Source: G963674955 sp963674955
Lineage (GTDB): Bacteria > Desulfobacterota > Desulfovibrionia > Desulfovibrionales > Desulfovibrionaceae
Direction: 5' to 3'
Length of the DNA stretch: 14,572 nucleotides
Assembly (NCBI GenBank): GCA_963674955.2
Contig: CAXXKR010000002.1
Coordinates: forward strand, 1 to 14,572
Within the stretch, counting starts at the first letter, position 1. Every line of letters starts with the position of its first letter. Below, in pieces: positions 1 to 7,562 of this stretch. Under the pieces are notes generated by a model that worked only from the letters and a program-made list of their open reading frames with translations, was not told where the DNA came from and did no database searches. Made by a program: the position numbers and the translations under genes.

Positions 1-3000
1 CCCTGCATAAGGGCAGGGTTGTTGAGACGCTGGGTCGAATGCTTGAGGATGTTCTGGATCGATTTGACTCAAAGACAGTGACCCATGCGGCAATAACCGG
101 CAACGGCGGCAAGTTTCTGAGCGAGTTCGGCGCGATCCGGCAGGTGAACGAGGTGGCGGCGACTGTGGAGGCCTGCTCCAGCGTTGCGCCCCAGGTTATG
201 TCCATAGCCGAGATCGGGGGACAGAGCGCCAAATACGTCACAGGGTTCGCAGGAGAGGATAAATCCAGGATGGAGGTCTCCATGAATCCGAGCTGCGCGT
301 CCGGAACCGGTTCGTTTCTTGAAGAGCAGATGTCCCGGCTGGGGTTGGAGATTGAAGATTATTCCCGGTATGCGTCCAAGGCTGGTTCCATTCCCAGAAT
401 TGCGGGCAGATGCAGCGTGTTCGCCAAGACAGACATCACCCACCACCAGCAGGAAGGCGTGCCGGTGGAAGATATCCTGATGGGCTTGGCTTATGCGGTG
501 TCAAGAAACTACCGTAGTGCGGTCATGCGTAAACTGACCTTTCGCAAGCCCATGATGTTTGTTGGCGGCGTGGCCCGGAATCCGGCTGTTGCCGGGGCTT
601 TGCTCGATATCCTGAAGCTTGGGGACAAGGAATTGGTCATACCCGAGAATCCCGGCAACATGGCGGCCATGGGCGCCGCCCTGTTGGCTTCCAAGGAGGG
701 ACTCGTGGCCGATGTGGAAACCGTCGCGGCTTCCATTAAAGAGGCCAGACGGGTTTACAGGGATGGCGGCGACGAACTCGATTTGCCTGCATTGGCCGGA
801 CTGGGAACGGGCGACAGCGACCGCAAGCATGACCTGAAGCCCCTTAACGGGCTGATGGGAGCCGTGGACTGCTATCTGGGAGTCGACGTGGGCTCAACAA
901 GCACCAATCTCGTGCTTATGGACCGGGCAAAAAATATTTTGGCCTTCAGGTATCTGCGAACCCGAGGCAACCCGGTTCAGGTCGTTACCAACGGACTGAA
1001 GGAACTCCGGGAGGAGATGGGTGGAAAAGTAAACGTGGTTGGAGCGGCGACTACAGGATCGGGGCGGTACATGATCGGCGACCTAGTGGGCGCGGATGTT
1101 GTCAAGGATGAGATCACCGCTCAGGCAAAGGCCGCAACGACTCTTGTTCCCGATGTGGATACCATCTTCGAGATCGGCGGCCAGGACTCCAAGTTCATCA
1201 GCATCCGGGACGGGGTTGTGGCTGATTTTCAGATGAACAAGGTCTGCGCCGCCGGGACCGGTTCCTTCATTGAAGAACAGGCCAAAAAGTTGGGCATCCC
1301 CGTTGGGGGGTTCGGTGCCATGGCCCTTGAAGGGGATTCACCGGCGGGGCTTGGGGAACGGTGCACCGTGTTCATGGAGAGCAGCGTGGCCGTCCATCTT
1401 TCAAAGGGCGCGAGCATGGAGAACATAGCCTCCGGGCTTTGCTACTCCATCGTGAAAAACTATTTGAACAGGGTAGTGGGCCGGAAAAAGGTGGGGAGCA
1501 AGATATTGTTCCAGGGCGGCGTGGCCTACAACCAGGGCGTGGTCAACGCCTTTCGCAGCGTGACGGGGCGGGAAATTCATGTGCCGCCTTTTTTCAGCGT
1601 CACCGGGGCCTTTGGGGCCGCACTTTTGGTTCAGGAGGAGATAGGCGCTAAAGAGACGGCGTTCAGGGGCTTTGACATCAAAAATGCCGACAAGATCGTC
1701 TCCGAGCGGAAAAAAGCCGGGATCAAGGTCAGCAACACTGACAAGTTCAACCGTCAGGTGGAGAATCTCATATTCCAGGGGCACGGCGAGGATATGGACA
1801 AGGCAAGGAAAACCGTTGGCATGCCTAGAGCCTTGTTCACCTACGGCATGTTCCCCATGTTCTATGCTTTTTTCAAGGAGCTTGGCCTGAACGTGCTGCT
1901 TTCCGACGCCACCAACGAAGAGACCATTCGGTTGGCCCAGAAATATTCCCTTGAAGAGACCTGCTATCCCGTAAAGCTCATCAACGGTCATCTCGCTGAA
2001 CTCATTGAGAAAAAAGTCGATTACATTTTTTTCCCGGACTTGTATACGGTGCTTCATCCCGGGTCGGTGTCCAGGCAGGACTATGGCTGCGCCTACATGC
2101 AATTGGCCTTTAAGATCGTAAACCGGGCAATGGACCTGGGCAGCAAAGATATTGAACTGCTGGCCCCGACCATCGCCTTCAGCCTAGGCCAGGAATTCAT
2201 GATGAAGTCGTTCATGAAATTAGGCCGCCAGTTGGGCAAGAGCCCGGAGCAGACCCAGGCGGCCCTGCAAAAAGGCATGAAGGCTTTTCACGATTTCGAG
2301 AAACGGATTGGGGAACGTGCCCTGGAAACAGCAAATCGTCTGGACCCGGACAAAAAGGTCTTTGTCGTCATTTCCAAGACATATGGCGTGGCGGACCCGG
2401 TCCTGAACATGGGAATTCCCGGCAAGCTCATGGACATGGGCCATCAGGTCGTGCCGTTCTACGACATGCCGGATACTGACCTGTCCCTCCGGCATCCCAA
2501 CATGTACTGGCCTTTCGGGCAGCATATCCTTGAGGCGGCAAAGGTGGTCCGCGACCATCCAAAGGCCTATGCCATTTTCCTGACCCACCATGGTTGCGGG
2601 CCGGATACGGTGTTCACGCATTATTTCAGGGAGATCATGGAGGGCAAGCCTTACCTTACAATCGAGGTGGACGAGCATTCCTCTGCTGTGGGTGTGAACA
2701 CCCGTGTAGAGGCCTTTGTGAACAGTCTTGACGCGCTTTCAGCCAGGGCGGGAGGCAGGGTTGAAACGGAAGGGGCCGTTGGACTTGGCGGAGACCTGAA
2801 TATCAGGCACGGTTTTAAAGGACTTGCCGCCGACGCGCTCATCTGCCTGCCCAACATGCGTCCCTACTCGGAAATCGCCGCCGCCATTCTCGCTTCCAGG
2901 GGGTTCAAGGCCAAGGTGCTTCCAGCCACGAGCGGTGCCTCTCTGGACGTGGGCAGGAAACATACGATTACCAACGAGTACTTCTCCCTGGCCGCTCTTC

Positions 3001-3911
3001 TCGGCGACGTGCTTAGCGAATTTGGGCCGTCCATGAACGGTCGAAGGCACGCCCTTTTGCTTCCCCAGACGGAAGGAGCGGAGGTGGACGGCCAGTATTC
3101 GCGTTTGATTCGGGCCAAATTGGACGAGGAAGGGTTGGGCAAGGTGGACGTTGTTTCGCCTTTTTATGAAGATTTTCCGTCCATGAACCAAAATGATTTT
3201 CGCCAGGTGTCCCTGGGACTTCTGGCTGGCGACCTGGTTTTGCTTGCCGACAGGTGGTCGCGAAGTTCCCGCCTGAAGGAGGTGCTGGGGTTGATTGGGG
3301 AAGACCGCCTGACCATGGACGGGCTGTCCGAAATCGCCCTGAAGGTTCGCGAGAGCCTTGAAACGCAGCATCCCGGGAAGACCGTACTGGCAATTGGCGA
3401 GCCTCTGATTTTGTTCAACGACTTTTTGAACAACAACACCTTCAGATATCTGGAGGGCGACGGCCACAGGGTCGTTTATGCTCCGCTCAGTGAATACCTG
3501 TGGAGCGGATGGCGCGATTACGCAAACCAGAATCCCAACGGCAAGAGCAAAACCATTGAACAGGGCCTGGGCAATTTTGAAGACCTGATCAAGGCGGTTT
3601 CCGGAATACTGAAAGGCAAGAGTCCGTATGAGGATGATTTGGACCAGTTGACCAGGAGGGCGGACCAAACGTTGGGATATTATGCGGGAGCCTTCGGGCG
3701 GTACAGGGAAGCAAAGTTGCTTGGCGATCTCAAGCAGGTGGACGGCGTGATCTCTGTGGCCTCCATGTATGAGAATACCGCCATTACGCTGAATGTATTG
3801 CACAAAGGATTTGAGACTGACGAGTCCCGACCGGTCCTCAACCTGACTTTTGACGGGACCAAGAACGACAACGACGCAAGCAAGATTGAATCATTCATGT
3901 ACTACATCTAG
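1..3911 (+). CDS. Giant ATP-dependent acyl-CoA dehydratase activase-like fusion (tandem BadF/BcrA ATPase modules + COG3580/3581-type region), 5' partial
   Basis: The reading frame is open from base 3, so the true start lies upstream; the Met at 39 is internal. At least 1302 codons are present. Numbered from that Met, module 1 (about 1-240) shows GGQSAKYV, NPSCASGTGSF (C86), GRCSVF (C125) and GGVARNP. Module 2 (about 278-540) shows GVDVGSTST, GGQDSKF, NKVCAAGTGSF (C403), GERCTVF (C442) and GGVAYNQ. These are signatures of the HSP70/actin-fold BcrAD/BadFG activases, which couple ATP hydrolysis to low-potential electron transfer from a [4Fe-4S] cluster held by two Cys per subunit. From about 588 the protein is DUF2229/COG3580-like (GMPRALFTYG, ETCYPVKL), then COG3581-like (HHGCGPDT, CLPNMRP, TSGASLDVGR), a part distantly related to HgdB-type dehydratase subunits. 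It is probably cytoplasmic and oxygen-sensitive. The substrate is unknown. The first ATP-binding loop of module 1 lies outside the window. Confidence 0.9.
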   Translation, partial: LHKGRVVETLGRMLEDVLDRFDSKTVTHAAITGNGGKFLSEFGAIRQVNEVAATVEACSSVAPQVMSIAEIGGQSAKYVTGFAGEDKSRMEVSMNPSCASGTGSFLEEQMSRLGLEIEDYSRYASKAGSIPRIAGRCSVFAKTDITHHQQEGVPVEDILMGLAYAVSRNYRSAVMRKLTFRKPMMFVGGVARNPAVAGALLDILKLGDKELVIPENPGNMAAMGAALLASKEGLVADVETVAASIKEARRVYRDGGDELDLPALAGLGTGDSDRKHDLKPLNGLMGAVDCYLGVDVGSTSTNLVLMDRAKNILAFRYLRTRGNPVQVVTNGLKELREEMGGKVNVVGAATTGSGRYMIGDLVGADVVKDEITAQAKAATTLVPDVDTIFEIGGQDSKFISIRDGVVADFQMNKVCAAGTGSFIEEQAKKLGIPVGGFGAMALEGDSPAGLGERCTVFMESSVAVHLSKGASMENIASGLCYSIVKNYLNRVVGRKKVGSKILFQGGVAYNQGVVNAFRSVTGREIHVPPFFSVTGAFGAALLVQEEIGAKETAFRGFDIKNADKIVSERKKAGIKVSNTDKFNRQVENLIFQGHGEDMDKARKTVGMPRALFTYGMFPMFYAFFKELGLNVLLSDATNEETIRLAQKYSLEETCYPVKLINGHLAELIEKKVDYIFFPDLYTVLHPGSVSRQDYGCAYMQLAFKIVNRAMDLGSKDIELLAPTIAFSLGQEFMMKSFMKLGRQLGKSPEQTQAALQKGMKAFHDFEKRIGERALETANRLDPDKKVFVVISKTYGVADPVLNMGIPGKLMDMGHQVVPFYDMPDTDLSLRHPNMYWPFGQHILEAAKVVRDHPKAYAIFLTHHGCGPDTVFTHYFREIMEGKPYLTIEVDEHSSAVGVNTRVEAFVNSLDALSARAGGRVETEGAVGLGGDLNIRHGFKGLAADALICLPNMRPYSEIAAAILASRGFKAKVLPATSGASLDVGRKHTITNEYFSLAALLGDVLSEFGPSMNGRRHALLLPQTEGAEVDGQYSRLIRAKLDEEGLGKVDVVSPFYEDFPSMNQNDFRQVSLGLLAGDLVLLADRWSRSSRLKEVLGLIGEDRLTMDGLSEIALKVRESLETQHPGKTVLAIGEPLILFNDFLNNNTFRYLEGDGHRVVYAPLSEYLWSGWRDYANQNPNGKSKTIEQGLGNFEDLIKAVSGILKGKSPYEDDLDQLTRRADQTLGYYAGAFGRYREAKLLGDLKQVDGVISVASMYENTAITLNVLHKGFETDESRPVLNLTFDGTKNDNDASKIESFMYYI

Positions 3912-3922
3912 TCGAGCCATAT

Positions 3923-3927
3923 GGAGG
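3923..3927 (+). promoter_or_regulatory. Ribosome-binding site for the methyltransferase (decides start)
   Basis: GGAGG lies five bases before ATG 3933. It overlaps the upstream in-frame ATG at 3921, which itself has no upstream purine-rich site. This favours initiation at 3933. Confidence 0.7.
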
Positions 3928-3932
3928 TCGAA

Positions 3933-4511
3933 ATGCCGAAGGAAGAAAATGCCCGCCAGTGCCGCGGCCACAAGGGCCGAGGCCCCAGCAGCTACAGGAT
4001 GCATAACCCGGATGATGTATTCGCGGAATTGAAGCTCAAGCCCGGAAGCGTGTTTCTCGATCTGGGTTGCGGGCCGGGCGAATATGCCGTGAGGGCCGCC
4101 GGGGAGGTTGGCCCAAGCGGATTGGTCTACGCCTTTGACCGTTGGGAGGAATCCATAGGCGAATTGCTGGCAAGGGGGTTGGACAATGTCGTGGCCCGTA
4201 GCCTGGATATTGTCCAGCCGTTGCCCCTTGAAGCGGAATGCGTGGATGTCTGCCTTCTGGCCACGGTGCTGCATTCCATCGACCTGCCCGGGTCCGGCGG
4301 CGGGATGTTCAGGGAGGTGTTGCGTGTCTTGAAGCCCGGCGGACGTTTGGCGATAATCGAATGCCATAAGAGGGACATGCCGTTCGGCCCGCCCAAGCAT
4401 GTCCGCCTATCAGTGGACGAAGTGGAAGAGGCGGCCAAGTCGTCGGGATTTGTCCGGACCGCTTACCGCGACCTTGGTCACAATTACCTTGTTCAGTTCG
4501 TCCCGGCCTGA
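3933..4511 (+). CDS. Class I SAM-dependent methyltransferase (UbiE/Methyltransf_11 type)
   Basis: This encodes a soluble 192-residue protein with a Rossmann-fold methyltransferase core. Motif I is FLDLGCGPGEYA (about 41-52), an acidic residue ends strand 2 at AFDR (67-70), and motif III is VLKPGGRLAII (about 132-142). The C-terminal block with GPPKHVRLSVDEV resembles small UbiE-like enzymes. The acceptor is not recognisable; small molecule, quinone or metalloid are all possible. ATG 3933 is preferred over the in-frame ATG 3921 because GGAGG sits correctly in front of it. The gene begins 21 bases after the activase fusion stop and is followed after 56 bases by the Fur-family gene, so the three are probably cotranscribed. 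The N-terminus is basic and polar with no signal peptide. Confidence 0.85.
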   Translation: MPKEENARQCRGHKGRGPSSYRMHNPDDVFAELKLKPGSVFLDLGCGPGEYAVRAAGEVGPSGLVYAFDRWEESIGELLARGLDNVVARSLDIVQPLPLEAECVDVCLLATVLHSIDLPGSGGGMFREVLRVLKPGGRLAIIECHKRDMPFGPPKHVRLSVDEVEEAAKSSGFVRTAYRDLGHNYLVQFVPA

Positions 4512-4551
4512 ACGGCGGGCTGTGGACCTTGGAATCGGACAGGGATAAGAC

Positions 4552-4560
4552 GGAGGGAGG
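4552..4560 (+). promoter_or_regulatory. Ribosome-binding site for the Fur-family gene (supports TTG start)
   Basis: GGAGGGAGG lies seven bases before TTG 4568. The further in-frame TTG at 4529 has no comparable site. Confidence 0.7.
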
Positions 4561-4567
4561 TTTTGCC

Positions 4568-5008
4568 TTGAAGAACCCTCAAAGTGTTTTTGATGAATAC
4601 CTGGCAAGAAACAGGATGAAGGCCACTTCGCAACGCCGCTCCATCTTGGCTGTTTTTCTCCAAGCGAAAGGCCATTTTTCCTCGGAAGAGTTTTACGGCA
4701 TGGTCAAACAAGAGGACCCTTCCGTGGGTCAGGCCACCGTGTACAGGACGCTACGCCATCTTTCCGCCTCGGGCGTGGCCTCGGAAGTCAAATTCGGAGA
4801 CGGGGTGACGCGCTATGAACTGAACGACGGACGTGGAGAACATGACCATCTCATTTGCGAGCGATGCGGCAAAAGCGTTGAGATTCATGATCCCGAAATC
4901 GAGAAGCTTCAAAGCGAGATCGCCGACTCTGCCGGATTCACGCTCACAAGCCGCAGCACTTGCCTTTACGGCCTTTGCGAAAAATGCAGAAGAAAAAAGA
5001 ATGATTGA
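4568..5008 (+). CDS. Fur-family metal-dependent transcriptional regulator
   Basis: This encodes 146 residues, normal for the family, when started at TTG 4568, which has a near-ideal ribosome-binding site. The N-terminal winged helix spans about 18-85, with TSQRRSIL and a recognition region around SVGQATVYRTLRHL (52-65). The C-terminal dimerisation domain has HDHLICERCG (His92, His94, Cys97, Cys100) and CLYGLCEKC (Cys137, Cys140). The two CxxC pairs form the usual structural zinc site. Glu105 sits where PerR proteins carry the oxidisable-site Asp, so the protein looks more like an iron-type Fur than a peroxide-sensing PerR; Zur cannot be excluded. It follows the activase and methyltransferase genes and may regulate them or the AT-rich region downstream. 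The regulon is inference. Confidence 0.88.
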   Translation: MKNPQSVFDEYLARNRMKATSQRRSILAVFLQAKGHFSSEEFYGMVKQEDPSVGQATVYRTLRHLSASGVASEVKFGDGVTRYELNDGRGEHDHLICERCGKSVEIHDPEIEKLQSEIADSAGFTLTSRSTCLYGLCEKCRRKKND

Positions 5009-5172
5009 CGGCGCCGCGTTCCCGTAGCCGCTGCCCTTTGCAAGTTATCCGGGGGCAATTGTGCCGATGTCATAATCATGCCCTTCAGGTTCTGTTTCAG
5101 GGAGCGATGTCTTCAGTCCTTTTCCCTAGCGGAATCTTCATTTTTTCAAAATTCACTTGAGCAGAAAAATGG

Positions 5173-5192
5173 GGCGATTTTGCCTTTTTTTT
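5173..5192 (+). terminator. Weak candidate terminator downstream of the Fur-family gene
   Basis: A short GGCG/TGCC stem with a four-base loop is followed by eight T residues. It lies about 165 bases past the Fur-family stop. The stem has only three G-C pairs plus one wobble, so the call is tentative. Confidence 0.25.
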
Positions 5193-5302
5193 CGCTTAAA
5201 AATGGGAATTTGACGCTAAATCTTGTCGCGGTGACAATTTTTCCTTTAGTTATCGCAAAAAAAGTAACATATTTTTATACATAAATGTAAAGGGTCCCGG
5301 CG

Positions 5303-5340
5303 TGACCGTGCGTCAAGCTCGGCAGGGAAAATGACGGCAC
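5303..5340. repeat. Inverted repeats TGAC/GTCA that can pair in two ways
   Basis: TGAC (5303-5306, reading from the T) and GTCA (5312-5315) form a dyad with a five-base spacer. The longer GTGCGTCA (5308-5315) can instead pair with TGACGGCAC (5332-5340) with a one-base bulge. It could be an operator or an RNA hairpin. It is upstream of the best promoter candidate, which favours a DNA-level role if it has one. Confidence 0.35.
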
Positions 5341-5361
5341 ATTCTTGGAACTTTGAATAGA

Positions 5362-5409
5362 GATAATACAAAATTGTCCTATTAAGGCACGGAAATGAGG
5401 ATAATTGTC
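5362..5409. promoter_or_regulatory. Two GAYAAT/ATTRTC dyads, possible Fur-family operators
   Basis: The first dyad is GATAAT-N5-ATTGTC at 5362-5378. The second is the overlapping palindrome GATAATTGTC at 5400-5409. The half-sites resemble those bound by Fur-family proteins, but the spacings differ from a canonical Fur box, and chance is possible in A+T-rich DNA. Confidence 0.3.
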
Positions 5410-5446
5410 TTAAAATTTCCCCAAAATGACCCTAAAAAAATAATAT

Positions 5447-5475
5447 TTGACCTTTTATGTGTTTTTGTACTATAT
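5447..5475 (+). promoter_or_regulatory. Sigma-70-type promoter for the GltB-like gene
   Basis: TTGACC at 5447-5452 and CTATAT at 5470-5475 are separated by 17 bases. Transcription would start near 5482, giving a 5' leader of about 45 bases that carries an A/G-rich ribosome-binding site (AGGGGGGG at about 5516-5523). Confidence 0.55.
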
Positions 5476-5526
5476 CCGGCTACTTTTGTTTCACAGTTCA
5501 ACATTTTATCTTTTTAGGGGGGGTCT

Positions 5527-7167
5527 ATGTCCCAGTGGAATAAATCCAATGATGTTCTCGGCTCCGTGAATCGGGGCAATGCCATCGAGTCCGGCTTGTG
5601 CACACTGTGCCGCGCAGACTGCCAGGGTAAATGCGAAACCTGGATGTCCAGCCTGCGTGGCCGCGAGATTCTTTATCCCCGCGATTTCGGAATTGTCACC
5701 GCCGGCAGCGGCAACACCACCCATGTGGGAGTCTCTTACAATTCTTTGCGCATTCAGGGGTTGAACTATGGTGCAGTGGGCAGGCCGGGCAATGCGAGCA
5801 ATGCCGACGATTGCCTGTTCACGGACGTGAGCCTGGAGACCGAATTCGGCGCAAAAGAAAAAACAAAGGTCAAGGTCCCCTTCATGACCGGCGCCCTGGG
5901 GTCGACTTTCATCGCCGCCAAATACTGGGATTCCTTTGCCGTGGGTTGTGCTCTTGTGGGAGCTCCCATCGTGGTCGGCGAGAACGTGGTCGGCGTTGAC
6001 CGGGAATCCGTGCTCAAGGGCGGACGGATCACCAAGGCTCCCGAACTGGAACGCAGGATCGAAAAATATCTCCGCTATTATGACGGCTACGGGGCCATCA
6101 TCGTCCAGATGAACGTCGAGGACACGAGAAACGGCGTGGCCGAATACGTGGCCGAGAAGTTCGGCGACAAGGTCATCATTGAACTCAAGTGGGGCCAGGG
6201 GGCCAAGAACATCGGCGGCGAGATCGAAGTTGACAGCCTGGAATACGCCACCTTTCTGAAGAAGCGCGGCTATCTTCTCGATCCAGACCCGGAACTGCCC
6301 GAAGTCAAGGAAGCCTACAAGCGCGGTTCCATCAAGGCTTTCGCCCGCCACAGCAGGCTCGGCTACACCGACCTTTGCACCTATGACCAGGTCCATGAAG
6401 ATTTCATGAACAGCATAAGCTATCTGCGCAAGATCGGATTCAAGCGCATTTCGCTCAAGACCGGTTCCTACGGAATGGAAGCCCTGGCCATGGCCATCAA
6501 GTTCGCCACCGAAGCGGAACTCGACCTCCTGACCATGGACGGTTCCGGCGGCGGCACTGGCATGAGTCCCTGGAACATGATGGAAACCTGGGGCGTTCCT
6601 TCCATTCTCCTGCATTCCAAGGCCTACGAGTACGGCAACATATTGGCCGCGCAGGGCAAGAAGGTCGTGGACATGTCCTTTGCCGGCGGCTTCGCCAAGG
6701 GCAGCAGTATTTTCAAGGCGTTGTCCCTGGGCGCTCCCTTCGTGAAGATGATCTGCATGGGCCGGGCCATGATGATTCCCGGCTTCCTCGGCACAAACAT
6801 CGAAGGCGCCCTTTATCCCGACCGCCGCGAGAAACTCTTTGGAAACTGGGACAAGCTTCCCGCGACCGTGTCCAGGTACGGCCAGACCCCGGAAGAAATC
6901 TTTTCCTGCTACTCCGACGTGGAAAAGAAGGTCGGCAAGAAAGAGATGAAGGACATCCCCTTGGGCGCGGTGGGCATCTGGTGTCTGGTGGACAAGCTGT
7001 CCGCAGGCTTGCAGCAGCTCATGGCCGGGGCCAGGAAGTTTTCCTTGGACGACATTTCCAGGGAAGACATCGCCTCCGCCAACAGGGAGACGGAAAGGGA
7101 AACCAAGATTCCCTTCATCACCGACATGATGGACGAGACCGCCAAGAAGATTCTGAAAATGAAGTAG
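5527..7167 (+). CDS. FMN-binding glutamate synthase-domain (GltB-like) protein with N-terminal Cys cluster
   Basis: The protein has 546 residues. The TIM-barrel glutamate synthase domain is recognisable by IIELKWGQGAKN (about 217-228), MDGSGGGTGMSP (about 337-348) and GGFAKGSSIFKALSLGAP (about 387-404), the FMN and 2-oxoglutarate site region of GltB. It lacks the N-terminal class II glutamine amidotransferase domain and the C-terminal GXGXG domain. The usual 3Fe-4S motif with a CHxNxCP core is not seen; only isolated cysteines occur after the barrel motifs. Instead the N-terminus carries CTLCRADCQGKC (Cys25, Cys28, Cys32, Cys36), which could bind an Fe-S cluster. Such stand-alone proteins are often annotated as FMN-binding glutamate synthase family, but function is unproven; an oxidoreductase or a different aminotransfer reaction is possible. 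The gene has its own promoter and terminator and is apparently monocistronic. Confidence 0.88.
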   Translation: MSQWNKSNDVLGSVNRGNAIESGLCTLCRADCQGKCETWMSSLRGREILYPRDFGIVTAGSGNTTHVGVSYNSLRIQGLNYGAVGRPGNASNADDCLFTDVSLETEFGAKEKTKVKVPFMTGALGSTFIAAKYWDSFAVGCALVGAPIVVGENVVGVDRESVLKGGRITKAPELERRIEKYLRYYDGYGAIIVQMNVEDTRNGVAEYVAEKFGDKVIIELKWGQGAKNIGGEIEVDSLEYATFLKKRGYLLDPDPELPEVKEAYKRGSIKAFARHSRLGYTDLCTYDQVHEDFMNSISYLRKIGFKRISLKTGSYGMEALAMAIKFATEAELDLLTMDGSGGGTGMSPWNMMETWGVPSILLHSKAYEYGNILAAQGKKVVDMSFAGGFAKGSSIFKALSLGAPFVKMICMGRAMMIPGFLGTNIEGALYPDRREKLFGNWDKLPATVSRYGQTPEEIFSCYSDVEKKVGKKEMKDIPLGAVGIWCLVDKLSAGLQQLMAGARKFSLDDISREDIASANRETERETKIPFITDMMDETAKKILKMK

Positions 7168-7190
7168 GCGGTATCCGAGGCAAAGGACAA

Positions 7191-7217
7191 GGGCGGGGTT
7201 CTTCCCCGCCCTTTTTT
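7191..7217 (+). terminator. Strong rho-independent terminator after the GltB-like gene
   Basis: A perfect eight-pair stem, GGGCGGGG and CCCCGCCC, encloses the loop TTCTT and is followed by six T residues. It lies 23 bases past the stop, between convergent genes. Confidence 0.93.
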
Positions 7218-7242
7218 GTCGCATCGGCTGTTTGATCGAAGG

Positions 7243-7551
7243 CTACTTGATCAGGTATTTGTCCAGGGCGATCATCTCGTCCTTGGAGATGGGAACAGGG
7301 CTTCCGGAGGCGGTTCCGGCCTTGAAGGTGACGCTGGTGTTCCTTTTTTCCAGCATGACAGTTTTGGCTTCGGAATATTTGCTTTTCAGCTTGTTGATGC
7401 GGGCTATCATGGCTTCCAACTCGGTCCTGGATTCCCTGGCCTTGTCCAGGGCCTGGCCTGCGGGGCATTTGGCATCCGCCCGCTGCGGGGTTGTCAGACA
7501 AAGAGGCAGGGCCAGCAAAAGGCAAAAGAATATAATAGATACGGCTTTCAT
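7243..7551 (-). CDS. Small exported protein with predicted coiled coil, unknown function
   Basis: This encodes 102 residues. The start at 7551 is chosen because GGGAGGGAT precedes the ATG and a signal peptide begins directly there; the further in-frame GTG at 7575 would put eight polar residues in front of it. Residues 1-27 form a typical signal peptide ending RADA, with probable cleavage before Lys28-Cys29. The mature part begins CPAG, then has a charged helical, coiled-coil-like stretch (about 33-70) and a short C-terminal region. No family is recognised. It follows the FecR-domain gene by 11 bases, with its ribosome-binding site next to that gene's stop, so the two are almost certainly cotranscribed and may act together in the periplasm. 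Confidence 0.72.
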   Translation of the reverse strand: MKAVSIIFFCLLLALPLCLTTPQRADAKCPAGQALDKARESRTELEAMIARINKLKSKYSEAKTVMLEKRNTSVTFKAGTASGSPVPISKDEMIALDKYLIK

Positions 7552-7562
7552 TTGATCCCTCC

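Larger units (their letters stand above)
5009..5526. other. 518-bp AT-rich intergenic region with regulatory signals, no convincing gene
   Basis: This stretch separates the Fur-family gene from the GltB-like gene and is far richer in A+T than its flanks, with several A/T tracts. It holds a weak hairpin with a T-tract (about 5173-5192), a GC-richer island with TGAC/GTCA inverted repeats (5303-5340), two GAYAAT dyads (5362-5378 and 5400-5409) and a sigma-70-like promoter (5447-5475). The only sizeable open frame (5078-5284) has no ribosome-binding site or recognisable motif. Confidence 0.7.

Noticed and set aside
39..41. Met at 39 as the true start of the activase fusion
   Set aside because: The frame continues upstream to the window edge with family-like sequence (LHKGRVVETLGR), and the expected first ATP-binding loop would lie further upstream.
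2739..3803. 354-codon minus-strand open frame within the activase fusion
   Set aside because: No family motifs; it overlaps a well-supported coding region with conserved COG3581-type motifs on the plus strand.
5078..5284. Possible 68-residue plus-strand protein in the AT-rich gap
   Set aside because: No Shine-Dalgarno sequence, no motif or credible signal peptide, and composition typical of non-coding DNA.
5391..5415. Sigma-54 promoter upstream of the GltB-like gene (GGCAC near 5386)
   Set aside because: The downstream TTGC element is missing at the required spacing; the sigma-70-type element at 5447-5475 fits better.
5506..7224. Very long open frame (572 codons) on the minus strand opposite the GltB-like gene
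   Set aside because: It has no recognisable motif or ribosome-binding site and is exactly antisense to a gene with clear family signatures. Such frames are common opposite GC-rich genes.
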